DNA of 64,000 nucleotides, taken from assembly GCA_035306065.1 (NCBI GenBank), contig DATGOL010000078.1:1-64000 (forward strand), written 5' to 3'. A program made the position numbers and the translations under genes. Below are positions 1-7,900 of the stretch, piece by piece (position 1 is the first letter of the stretch; every line of letters begins with the position of its first letter). The stretch is from JBBQHX01 sp035306065. Its GTDB lineage: Bacteria; Gemmatimonadota; Gemmatimonadetes; Gemmatimonadales; Gemmatimonadaceae. The notes below the pieces were generated by a model that was not told the origin of the DNA, ran no database searches, and saw only the letters and a program-made list of their open reading frames with translations.

Positions 1-935
1 CGGGAGCGATAGTCTGCAATCTGGCGCGCGGCGGCATCGTGAACGAAGACGCGCTGCTTGATTCACTTTCGAACGGATCCCTTCTGGGCGCCGTACTGGA
101 CGTCTACTCCACGGAACCGCTCGCTGCCGATCATCCGCTTCGCCGAGCCGACAATGTGCTGCTCACGCCGCACATCGGGGCGAATACGGCGGAAGCACAG
201 CGCAACGTGGCAGTTGACGTGTGTGCCGCAGTCCGCGATGCGCTCGTGTACGGCGAGCTGTCTCGCTCCATTAACGTTGCAGACCTGAGCGGGGTTGACT
301 GGGGCGAGGCGCGTTCGGCGCTTCTCGTGGCTCGTCGTTCCGCAGCGCTTGCGTGCGAGATTCTGGCGGGGCGGGACGTTCGCACCCTGCAGCGCCTCAC
401 GGTTCGTGTTGGCCCCGACCTCTCGGGCGCCGCAAGCCTTCTTCTCGCCGGTGCCGCAGCGGGCATGCTCGAACGAGTGGTGGGACGTGAGGGCGTGAAC
501 CTGATCAATTCGCGCGCGCTTGCTGAGCAGCGTGGAACCGCCGTATCGGTATCGGTATCAGACCAGCTGGGCCACGGGCGCGCGGTTGAGGTATTGGCAT
601 CCGGCGAGAACGACGAAATGTTGGTTGCAGGCGTTGCGCCCGCTGATGGCGCGCCGCGCCTCACGCGCATTGGCAGGTTCCACGTTGATGTACCGCCGCG
701 CGGAACCCTCCTGGTACTCACCAATCGCGACGTTCCCGGTGTTATCGGCCGCGTTGGAACCGTACTCGGCAACGCCGAAGTGAACATCGCGGAATATCAC
801 CAGGCGAGGCTCGATCAGGGCGGTGAGGCGCTTGCCGCAGTGGCAGTGGACACCGCGATCTCGCCGGAGTTGCGTGCCAGTTTACTCGAACTGCCGGAGG
901 TGCGTACCGTGACGGTCGTGGAGTTCGGACCTTGA
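1..935 (+). CDS. serA: D-3-phosphoglycerate dehydrogenase, C-terminal part (5' end outside window)
   Basis: Oxidises 3-phosphoglycerate to 3-phosphohydroxypyruvate with NAD+, the first committed step of cytoplasmic serine synthesis. The start codon lies upstream of the window; the frame is open from base 3 and shows about 310 residues. Visible in order are the end of the nucleotide-binding domain (NLARGGIV, LDVYSTEP), the active-site segment LTPHIGANT with its His at bases 171-173, an intervening domain, and a C-terminal ACT domain in the last 75 or so residues (starting near LLVLTNRDVPGVIG). A long C-terminal region with an ACT domain is known from serine-feedback-inhibited enzymes such as the mycobacterial one, so allosteric control by serine is inferred. 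serB follows 70 bases downstream. Confidence 0.95.
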   Translation, partial: GAIVCNLARGGIVNEDALLDSLSNGSLLGAVLDVYSTEPLAADHPLRRADNVLLTPHIGANTAEAQRNVAVDVCAAVRDALVYGELSRSINVADLSGVDWGEARSALLVARRSAALACEILAGRDVRTLQRLTVRVGPDLSGAASLLLAGAAAGMLERVVGREGVNLINSRALAEQRGTAVSVSVSDQLGHGRAVEVLASGENDEMLVAGVAPADGAPRLTRIGRFHVDVPPRGTLLVLTNRDVPGVIGRVGTVLGNAEVNIAEYHQARLDQGGEALAAVAVDTAISPELRASLLELPEVRTVTVVEFGP

Positions 936-1005
936 GCCGTGAGCGTGGCCGTGGGAATGACGAGGCATACTGCATGACGATCCTTGCTTTGGCGGCGCCC
1001 GCGGA

Positions 1006-1683
1006 ATGACGGCGACTGCGTCTCGATCGGCGCCCCGCTTTGAGTCCGTGGTGCTGGACGTGGACTCCACTATCGCGGGCCTCGAGGGGATTGACTGGCT
1101 TGCAAGGCAGCGCGGAGAAGACGTTGCAGTCCAGGTTCATGAGCTGACCACGGCGGCGATGGAAGGACGCATGGATCTCGAGCAGGTGTACGCTGCGCGC
1201 CTGGAAGCAATTCGCCCCACGCGCAACGACGTGGAGCTGCTGGGCAGGTTGTACCTGGAGCACCTTGCTCCAGGGGTAAAAGATGCCGTGCGTGTCATGC
1301 AGGACGCTGGCGTGAGGGTGGTGATCGTGAGTGGCGGACTCAGGCCGGCCCTGCTTGCACTCGGTGCTTCCATCGGGGTGGAGCCTCACGATGTTCATGC
1401 GGTGGACCTGAAGTTCGGTGAAGACGGTGCTTACCTGGACTTCGACCGACTGTCACCCCTTGCCACCCAGGAGGGAAAGCGTGAGGCAGTGCGTGCACTC
1501 CAGCTACCCGGCAGGTCGCTCATGGTGGGTGACGGCTCAACGGACCTTGCGGCACGTGAGGCAGTGAGCGCGTTCGTTGCGTTCACGGGTTTCGTTCGGC
1601 GCGAGGCAGTAATTTCCGGCGCCGATTTCGTGGTGAACTCGTTCGAGGAGCTACTCGAGCTGGTACTTGGAGGTTCGGCATGA
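1006..1683 (+). CDS. serB: Phosphoserine phosphatase (HAD superfamily)
   Basis: Hydrolyses O-phosphoserine to serine, the last step of the phosphorylated serine pathway. The 225-residue protein shows the HAD motifs in order: DVDST at residues 18-22 (nucleophile Asp18, acid/base Asp20), the VIVSGG motif II near residue 106, and VGDGSTD around residues 174-180 with metal-binding Asp176 and Asp180. The helical cap between motifs I and II has the length expected for SerB. The start is an ATG with only a weak purine-rich stretch upstream. The stop codon overlaps the next start in an ATGA, so translation of the aminotransferase is probably coupled. Position between serA and an aminotransferase supports the specific assignment over a generic HAD phosphatase. 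Confidence 0.92.
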   Translation: MTATASRSAPRFESVVLDVDSTIAGLEGIDWLARQRGEDVAVQVHELTTAAMEGRMDLEQVYAARLEAIRPTRNDVELLGRLYLEHLAPGVKDAVRVMQDAGVRVVIVSGGLRPALLALGASIGVEPHDVHAVDLKFGEDGAYLDFDRLSPLATQEGKREAVRALQLPGRSLMVGDGSTDLAAREAVSAFVAFTGFVRREAVISGADFVVNSFEELLELVLGGSA

Positions 1684-2783
1684 GCGACGAACGTTTCGGA
1701 ACTTTCTTCCTGCCGGGCCCCACGGAAGTACGCCGGGAAGTGCTGGAGGCAATGCTGCAGCCGATGATAGCTCACCGAGGCGCAGCGTTCGAGGAGCTGT
1801 TCGGCAGAATTCAGAGCGGGCTTCGGACTGTCCTGCGTACCTCGCGCATGCCGTACGTGTCCAGTTCGTCGGCCACAGGGCTGATGGAAGCCGCAGTGCG
1901 CAACGCACCGCCGGGAAAGATCCTCTCGCTGGTTAACGGCGCGTTCTCCGAGCGATTTGCAGACATCGCTCGCGCGTGTGACCGGGAAGTGGAGACTGTT
2001 GCCGTGCCGTGGGGTGGCATCTGCGACCCGACCGACGTTGAGCGTGTACTCCAGCGCGCCAGCTACTCCGCAGTAACGGTGGTGCATTCGGAGACATCAA
2101 CCGGCGCGCTTACAGATGTGCAGGCCATTGCCCGCGTGGCGCACGAGAACGGAGCGGTAGTGCTGGTTGACAGCGTGAGCGGCGCCGGTGGTGCGCCTCT
2201 CGAGACGGATGATTGGCAGCTGGACTTCGTACTTACCGGTTCGCAGAAGGCATTTGCGCTGCCGCCGGGGCTGGCATTCGGTGTTGCGAGTGCATCGTTC
2301 GTGGCTGGCGCTGCGGCTTCGTCAAGCCGCGGGCGGTACTTCGATCTCATGGAATTCGAGCGTTATGGCCTGAAACAGCAGACACCAAATACGCCCGCAC
2401 TGTCGCTGCTCTACGCGCTGGACGTGCAGCTGAAGGCCATGCTTGCCGAGGGAATGGAAGCCCGCTGGGAGCGTCATGCGCAGATGGCACAGCGTACTCA
2501 CCAATGGGTTGCAGATACCTCCAGGGCAACCGGCCTGTCGCTAGGCATTCTGGCGGCTGCCAGTTCGCGGTCGCCTACGGTTACCAACGTGTCCCTGCCG
2601 CCGCACGTGCCATCTGCTGCCGTCGTGAATGGGGCAGCCGAACGGGGCTATGTGATTGGCGATGGTTACGGACCACTTCGTGGTCGGTCCTTCCGCATCG
2701 GGCACATGGGAGACCATACGCTGGATACGCTGGATGGATGCCTGGAGGTATGCGGGCGTGTGTTGGCTGCGAAGGATCGGTAA
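1680..2783 (+). CDS. Class V aminotransferase, probable phosphoserine or serine-type transaminase
   Basis: A 367-residue PLP-dependent enzyme of aminotransferase class V. It begins with the FLPGPTEV type of N-terminus seen in alanine-glyoxylate/serine-pyruvate aminotransferases. The PLP Schiff-base lysine is Lys190 in TGSQKAF, and LVDSVSGAGG upstream is the usual cofactor-contacting Asp-Ser region. The start ATG overlaps the serB stop by four bases. The serA-serB-aminotransferase order leaves one pathway step unfilled, conversion of 3-phosphohydroxypyruvate to phosphoserine. My inference is that this enzyme does it in place of a canonical SerC. The family alone would also allow serine-glyoxylate or alanine-glyoxylate transamination. 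It ends exactly where the convergent gene ends, with no spacer. Confidence 0.85.
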   Translation: MSDERFGTFFLPGPTEVRREVLEAMLQPMIAHRGAAFEELFGRIQSGLRTVLRTSRMPYVSSSSATGLMEAAVRNAPPGKILSLVNGAFSERFADIARACDREVETVAVPWGGICDPTDVERVLQRASYSAVTVVHSETSTGALTDVQAIARVAHENGAVVLVDSVSGAGGAPLETDDWQLDFVLTGSQKAFALPPGLAFGVASASFVAGAAASSSRGRYFDLMEFERYGLKQQTPNTPALSLLYALDVQLKAMLAEGMEARWERHAQMAQRTHQWVADTSRATGLSLGILAAASSRSPTVTNVSLPPHVPSAAVVNGAAERGYVIGDGYGPLRGRSFRIGHMGDHTLDTLDGCLEVCGRVLAAKDR

Positions 2784-3956
2784 CTACCCCGCCGCCTCGA
2801 CAGCCTCCATCGCGCGTTCCAGGTCCGCGTCCGTCGTGTAGCAGTGCGGCGCCAGTCGCACCGTTCCCTCCCTGAGAGAACACGCAACACCTGCGCTGGC
2901 AAGCCGATCGTAGGCAGCTATGGGATCTCGCGGCCGTATGACCACGATGCCGGCTCTCAACTCCGGATCATCGGGAGTCACCAGCTGAATGCCCGGTGCG
3001 CGCTGCGCCCACTCCACCAGCCGGTCTGCACAGTTGCGTACATGCTGCTCGATGGCTCCCGCACCCAGCTCCTCCAGCAGGGAAAGCGATTCCACCATTC
3101 CCACGAAGTCCTGGAAGCCGATTGTGAGCAGCTCGAAGCGTCGCGCGTCGCTGTGGTACGTGAGATCGTAGTCCAGCAACCGGTTGAAGTCTGCAGACCG
3201 TGTGACCGCCAGCCAGCTCACCATCGGCGGTCGAAGCTGCTCCACCAGCTCCCGCCGCACGTACACGAAGCCGGTTCCCCACGGCGACAGCAGCCACTTC
3301 TGCGCACCGCAGGCAAGGATATCCACCTGCGCACGCCTTACATCGAGCGTTGCAGCACCAATGCCCTGAATGGCATCCACCACGAAGTAGATGCCACGTT
3401 CCCTGCAGGCCTGGCCCAGTCGCTCCAGGTTCACGCGAGCGCCGGTGGCGAACGACACCCAGGATATGGTGAGCACGCGAACACCGGGCTCGTCGAGTGC
3501 CGCGATCAGCGCGTCCTCGTCAGGTAGGCCGTCACGGCAGGGAACCAGGCGTAGCCTCACGCCACGCTCGCGCTCCAGTGCCATCCACGGATATACGTTC
3601 GCAGGAAACTCCCTGTCACTCGTGACAACGATATCACCAGGCTCCATGGGCAGCGCGCGCGCTGCCAGGTTGATGCCGTACGATGTATCTATCGCCACCG
3701 CGATCTCATCCTGGCGAGCACCTATCAGCTCGGCCGCGAGCGCACGGCTCCTGACCAGGGGAGCGAATTGCTCCTCCACCGTGATGGTGTGCGGCTGGGC
3801 GCGCCTGGCAGCGAATTCCTGCAGCGCCCTTACCGTGCGCTGCGGTGTGGGACCTGTGGACGCCGCATTCAGATACACCGAATGACCTTCGTCCATCCAT
3901 GGAAACTCGGCTGCACGAAGCGCGGCAACGTCTAGCTCACGAACCCTTTTCGTCAT
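2784..3956 (-). CDS. Class V PLP-dependent enzyme (cysteine desulfurase / isopenicillin epimerase-like)
   Basis: A 390-residue aminotransferase class V fold protein. The N-terminal YLNAASTGPTP motif and the lysine in CGAQKWLLSPWGTG (Lys220) are typical of the SufS/CsdA and isopenicillin N epimerase-like branch. I do not see a convincing conserved catalytic cysteine loop, so desulfurase activity is not claimed. The start chosen is the ATG at 3956, which overlaps the upstream acyltransferase stop by four bases; the frame stays open upstream inside that gene, but nothing there looks coding. It is the last gene of the lipid A-type operon, and its substrate is unknown. A role in modifying an envelope sugar or lipid is only suggested by position. 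Confidence 0.82.
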   Translation of the reverse strand: MTKRVRELDVAALRAAEFPWMDEGHSVYLNAASTGPTPQRTVRALQEFAARRAQPHTITVEEQFAPLVRSRALAAELIGARQDEIAVAIDTSYGINLAARALPMEPGDIVVTSDREFPANVYPWMALERERGVRLRLVPCRDGLPDEDALIAALDEPGVRVLTISWVSFATGARVNLERLGQACRERGIYFVVDAIQGIGAATLDVRRAQVDILACGAQKWLLSPWGTGFVYVRRELVEQLRPPMVSWLAVTRSADFNRLLDYDLTYHSDARRFELLTIGFQDFVGMVESLSLLEELGAGAIEQHVRNCADRLVEWAQRAPGIQLVTPDDPELRAGIVVIRPRDPIAAYDRLASAGVACSLREGTVRLAPHCYTTDADLERAMEAVEAAG

Positions 3957-4981
3957 TTCACCTGTGAGTTGTCCGAAGGCGACAGCGCCTCCGGTGGCTG
4001 CCTCTTCCAGCGACGATGGTGCCAGAAGTACTGCTCCGGCTCTTCGCGCACCCATCGTTCCAGCACGGCGGTATAGGCGGTTACGATGCGCTCCACGTCT
4101 GCCTCACGATCATCCGTTTCCACCACCGGAACCGGTTCGCACACGAGCCGGAACCTGCCATCGGGCCTGCGGAGCGCAGTGACGAAAACGATGGGGCTTC
4201 CGAACCTGAGCGCAAATACGGCAGCCCCACGCGGCGTCTTTGCAAGCTTGCCGAAGAACGGCACGAAACTGGACGCCAGTCCGCGAACGCCCTGATCACT
4301 CAGAAACGCCACAACCTTGTTCTCGCGCAGCGCGCGCGGAACGCGACGCACCGCATCGGCATCGTAGATGATTCTGTTGCCCAGCGACTCGCGCGTGCGG
4401 TTCAGGTAACGATCGAACAGAGGATTGCCCTGGCGCCTCACGATTGCCTCCAGCGGCCAACCCAGCGCACTCACGTAGGCACCTCCAAGCTCCCAGTTGC
4501 CCAGGTGACCGGTAACGAGCACCACGCCCCGCCCAAGGGCCATCGCACTCTCCACACTCTCCAGATTGTGCGTCTCCGGCACGAGATCCAGGATCTGCTG
4601 CCGCGTGAGCCCGGGCAGGAGCGCCGTTTCCACGGTTGTCCTGCCCAGTGACCGATACGCCTCGCGAGATATGCGTTCCACTTCGCTGTGGGACAGATCC
4701 GGAAAGGCGAATGCAACCTGGCTCGTTACCACGCTGCGACGAATTCGAAACGGGGAGTAGCCGAGCAACCCGAGTGAAGCGCCAGCACGCGCCGCCGTCT
4801 CCCACGGCAGCATGCCGAGAGCGCCTACGGTGCCACGCAGCAACCCGTACTCCAGGCGATGCGAGAGCGTTGGCCGCTCCAGCTTCCCCGCCGCAGGCTG
4901 ATTCACAGCCACAGACTTCGATGCAGCATCCTTGCGCGCACCCTCGTTCACCTCCGGCTCGTTCTCGCTCACTTCCGCCAT
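3953..4981 (-). CDS. Lipid A biosynthesis acyltransferase (LpxL/HtrB family)
   Basis: Transfers a secondary acyl chain onto the lipid A precursor at the inner membrane. The 342-residue protein has the family HX4(D/E) catalytic motif as GHLGNWE (His159, Glu164), a central FLSDQ segment, and the C-terminal WHHRRWK signature. A polar N-terminal extension of about 40 residues precedes the first hydrophobic stretch (about 43-75), which probably anchors the protein. Its start overlaps the end of the glycosyltransferase gene by 13 bases, and its stop overlaps the next gene by four. With the adjacent MsbA-type exporter and glycosyltransferase this marks the bacterium as an LPS maker. Whether it corresponds to LpxL or LpxM cannot be told from sequence alone. 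Confidence 0.9.
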   Translation of the reverse strand: MAEVSENEPEVNEGARKDAASKSVAVNQPAAGKLERPTLSHRLEYGLLRGTVGALGMLPWETAARAGASLGLLGYSPFRIRRSVVTSQVAFAFPDLSHSEVERISREAYRSLGRTTVETALLPGLTRQQILDLVPETHNLESVESAMALGRGVVLVTGHLGNWELGGAYVSALGWPLEAIVRRQGNPLFDRYLNRTRESLGNRIIYDADAVRRVPRALRENKVVAFLSDQGVRGLASSFVPFFGKLAKTPRGAAVFALRFGSPIVFVTALRRPDGRFRLVCEPVPVVETDDREADVERIVTAYTAVLERWVREEPEQYFWHHRRWKRQPPEALSPSDNSQVK

Positions 4982-6063
4982 GACTTCCTGTCCCGCGCAA
5001 GATTCACCACGCTCACTATCGCTTCGCTCATCGCAGATTCAGGAAACTCGCGCGCAACGCGCGCATGCGCCGCCTCTCCCATCCGGCGGCGGTCCGCAGC
5101 ATTTGCCAGCAGCGTTGCCATGGTCGCCGCTGACTCGGGACCATCGTCCTGCGTGAGCAGAATGCCCGTGATCTCATCTGCAACGTAGAGGCGCGCAACC
5201 GAACTTGCAGGCGCCAGCAGCGGAACCTTCAGGGCCATGAAATCCAGGCAACCCCAGGCGGCCTCGTCACCTTCGGCGAGCACCCAGCCAAGGTCTGCCG
5301 ACTTCATTATGCCCAGGTGATCACGCCGCTCTCCAAGGAAACGCACCACCCTCGTTATGCCGAGTGCGGCAGCGTGCATCCGAAGATCGTCGTCATTGGT
5401 GCCGCGCCCCACGAACAGCAGTCGCAGTGCCGGATGTCTCGGAATCAGCAGCCGAATCGCACGCAGCAGCGCTGTAGCGCGCCCGCGCACTCCGGCATCA
5501 CCAACACACACTATCGTGGGCCCACCGCCGGTAAACGAGAACTCCGAACGCGAAACGGCCTTCACCGCATCGTGATGAGAGGTGCCAATGCCGAGTGGAA
5601 CCACGGCAGTCCCGAGTGCATCGTGCGGAACCCGCCCCGAGTGCCTGTCTGATTCACTGGCGAACAGCCAGCCGGTGGGAACCGCCCTGGCAGACAGCCT
5701 GTCTGCCATCCAGCCCGTTGCACGTTCCCCGCTGCGCAGGCGACGAAGTACCGCACCGCGCCCCGCAAGCCGCATTGCCGCAGCCGCCACACGATGCTCC
5801 CATGCGCTGGTCACCAGCACGACTTCCACGAAGTAGTCAGCTATCACCCTGCGCAGCCGCTGCACTTCCTCCACGTAGCTGGCCTGGCTCTTCAGTGCCG
5901 CCACGTCCAGCCCTTCTACTGCAAAGCGCTCCTCCACCATGCTGTCGGGGCGCACGCTCGCAGTGACTTTCGCACCGCTCGCATCGAGCAGGCGCCCGAG
6001 CGTGGCCGCTGCACGGGCAGTACCGCTCCACTCCGTGCCCGTATGATAGATGAGAACGCGCAC
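4969..6063 (-). CDS. Glycosyltransferase, GT-B fold (family 4-like)
   Basis: A 364-residue probable glycosyltransferase, starting with GTG. The N-terminal half begins with MRVLIYHTG and a Gly-rich TARAAATLGRLL segment, as in GT-B enzymes. The C-terminal Rossmann domain shows TIVCVGD, LLFVGRG and a segment ending MALKVPLLAP, which resembles the nucleotide-sugar-binding end of GT4 proteins. The usual EX7E motif is only partly kept (EAAWGCLDF). It lies two bases downstream of the ABC transporter and overlaps the acyltransferase, so a role in adding a sugar to lipid A or LPS core is inferred. Donor and acceptor cannot be deduced. Confidence 0.8.
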   Translation of the reverse strand: MRVLIYHTGTEWSGTARAAATLGRLLDASGAKVTASVRPDSMVEERFAVEGLDVAALKSQASYVEEVQRLRRVIADYFVEVVLVTSAWEHRVAAAAMRLAGRGAVLRRLRSGERATGWMADRLSARAVPTGWLFASESDRHSGRVPHDALGTAVVPLGIGTSHHDAVKAVSRSEFSFTGGGPTIVCVGDAGVRGRATALLRAIRLLIPRHPALRLLFVGRGTNDDDLRMHAAALGITRVVRFLGERRDHLGIMKSADLGWVLAEGDEAAWGCLDFMALKVPLLAPASSVARLYVADEITGILLTQDDGPESAATMATLLANAADRRRMGEAAHARVAREFPESAMSEAIVSVVNLARDRKSWRK

Positions 6064-6065
6064 GC

Positions 6066-7883
6066 CTAACCTGAAACCGGGTCGCGAAGCTGCTCGCCGA
6101 ACTGCAGCGCATGCAGCCTGGCGTAGGCACCGCCATGGTCCAGCAGCTCCGCGTGTGTGCCCCGCTCCACTATACGCCCGCGATCCAGTACCAGAATCGT
6201 GTCCGCATGCTGAATCGTGGACAGCCGGTGCGCAATCACGATCACGGTACGGCCCTGCATGAGCGTCTCGATCGCCTCCTGCACGAGGCGTTCGGATTCC
6301 GTGTCCAGCGCGGAGGTGGCCTCGTCCAGGATGAGGATTGGCGGATCAGCGAGGAGCGCGCGCGCGATTCCCAGGCGTTGCCGCTGGCCGCCGGACAAGC
6401 GCGCTCCGCGTTCGCCGAGCACGGTGTCGTAGCCGTCAGGCAGCTCGGAGATGAAGTCGTGCGCGTTTGCGGCTCGCGCGGCCGCCATCACCTGCTCATC
6501 GGAATGCCGCCCTTCGCGCGCGTACGCAATGTTGTTGCGCACCGTGTCATTGAAGAGCACCGTCTCCTGGGACACGATGCCCATTATGGACCGCAGCGAA
6601 TCCAGGCGAATCTCGCGAGTGTCCACGCCATCCAGCAGCACTGTACCCGACACCGGCTCGTGGAATCGGGGAATGAGGTCTGCAAGTGTACTCTTGCCAC
6701 CCCCACTTGGCCCCACCAGTGCGATCACCTCGCCCTGCCTCGCCGTGAACGAAATGTCGGAAAGCACGGGCTCCGTTTCATACGCGAAGCTCACGTTCCG
6801 GAATTCCAGCGCCTCCCTGCACGGCGTGGCCTCACGAGTACCCCGGTCGAGCGCACGCTCGGTAGGCGTCTCGAGAATCTCGAACAGGCGCTCCGCCGCT
6901 GCGAATGACTGCTGTGCGGTGGTTGGCACCTGCGAAAGCTGCTTCAGCGGCTGAAGCATGCGCATCACGAGAATGAGGAATGCAATCAGCTCCGCCGGGC
7001 CAAGCGCCTGGGTTTCGAGAACCTGACGGGCACCCAGCCAGAGGATGGCAACTGCCACCAGGGTGCCTACCGTTTCGGTAACCGGCTGCGCGAGTACGGC
7101 CAGGCGGGCAACGCGCGACATCCCCCGGGCATACGTGCCGCTTGCATCCTGGAACCGACCTACCTCGTAGTCCTCACCGCCGAACGACTTCACCAGCCGC
7201 ACCCCGCTCACCGACTCCTGCACCAGGCTGGTCATCTCTCCGTACTCGTTGCTCAGCCTGCGGTGACCCTTGCGAAGCTTGCGCAACAGCGGCTGAAGCC
7301 CGGCAATCAGCAGCGGTGCCACCACGAGCGACACGAGAGCAAGCTGCCAGCTCATCACGAACAGCGCGATCACGGTGATGATCACCGTTGCGGCGCTCTG
7401 CACGGACTGCGTGATCGTCTGCGTAATGACCTGCTTGGTCTGCTGCGTGTCCGTGAGCACGCGCGCCAGCAACTGCCCTGTCTTCATGCGCATGAAGAAG
7501 CCGAGCGGCAGCCGCGTCAGGTGACGATACACGGCATCGCGCAGGTCTCGCGTAACGTATTCCTGAAGCTGAGCGCCAGTCTGGCCGGAAAACCACACTA
7601 GTACGTTCTTCACCGCCACGGCGCAGAGGATCACCACGATCACGTTCTGCAGCGAGGCCATCTGGTCCGTGGGATCCATCAGCGAACCGACCACGGTGCG
7701 CAGCACGCGTGTCAGCAGCCCGTCACCCGTTGGCAGCGGCTCCAGTTCGAACAGCGCATTCAGGAACGGAATGAGCAGCGTGAACGAGAACACGTCTGCA
7801 ATTGCCGCCAGAATGTTCGCCACCAGTACTCCCGCGAGTCGCCAGGAGTGCGGGCGCAGGAAGGCCAGGAGCCTCCGATACAT
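6066..7883 (-). CDS. ABC exporter, MsbA-type (fused membrane and ATPase domains)
   Basis: A 605-residue half-transporter. Residues 1-320 form a six-helix exporter membrane domain; the rest is the ATPase domain with Walker A GPSGGGKST (391-399), signature LSGGQRQRLG, Walker B ILILDEATSALD and the H-loop IAHRLSTI. This layout is that of MsbA-like lipid flippases, which act as homodimers in the inner membrane. Genes for a lipid A acyltransferase and a glycosyltransferase directly downstream support lipid A or LPS-core flipping over a drug-export role, although the family cannot be separated on motifs alone. It follows the response regulator gene by 17 bases and precedes the glycosyltransferase by two, so the three are almost certainly co-transcribed. 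Confidence 0.88.
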   Translation of the reverse strand: MYRRLLAFLRPHSWRLAGVLVANILAAIADVFSFTLLIPFLNALFELEPLPTGDGLLTRVLRTVVGSLMDPTDQMASLQNVIVVILCAVAVKNVLVWFSGQTGAQLQEYVTRDLRDAVYRHLTRLPLGFFMRMKTGQLLARVLTDTQQTKQVITQTITQSVQSAATVIITVIALFVMSWQLALVSLVVAPLLIAGLQPLLRKLRKGHRRLSNEYGEMTSLVQESVSGVRLVKSFGGEDYEVGRFQDASGTYARGMSRVARLAVLAQPVTETVGTLVAVAILWLGARQVLETQALGPAELIAFLILVMRMLQPLKQLSQVPTTAQQSFAAAERLFEILETPTERALDRGTREATPCREALEFRNVSFAYETEPVLSDISFTARQGEVIALVGPSGGGKSTLADLIPRFHEPVSGTVLLDGVDTREIRLDSLRSIMGIVSQETVLFNDTVRNNIAYAREGRHSDEQVMAAARAANAHDFISELPDGYDTVLGERGARLSGGQRQRLGIARALLADPPILILDEATSALDTESERLVQEAIETLMQGRTVIVIAHRLSTIQHADTILVLDRGRIVERGTHAELLDHGGAYARLHALQFGEQLRDPVSG

Positions 7884-7900
7884 ATATCGCGGGCGCTCGG

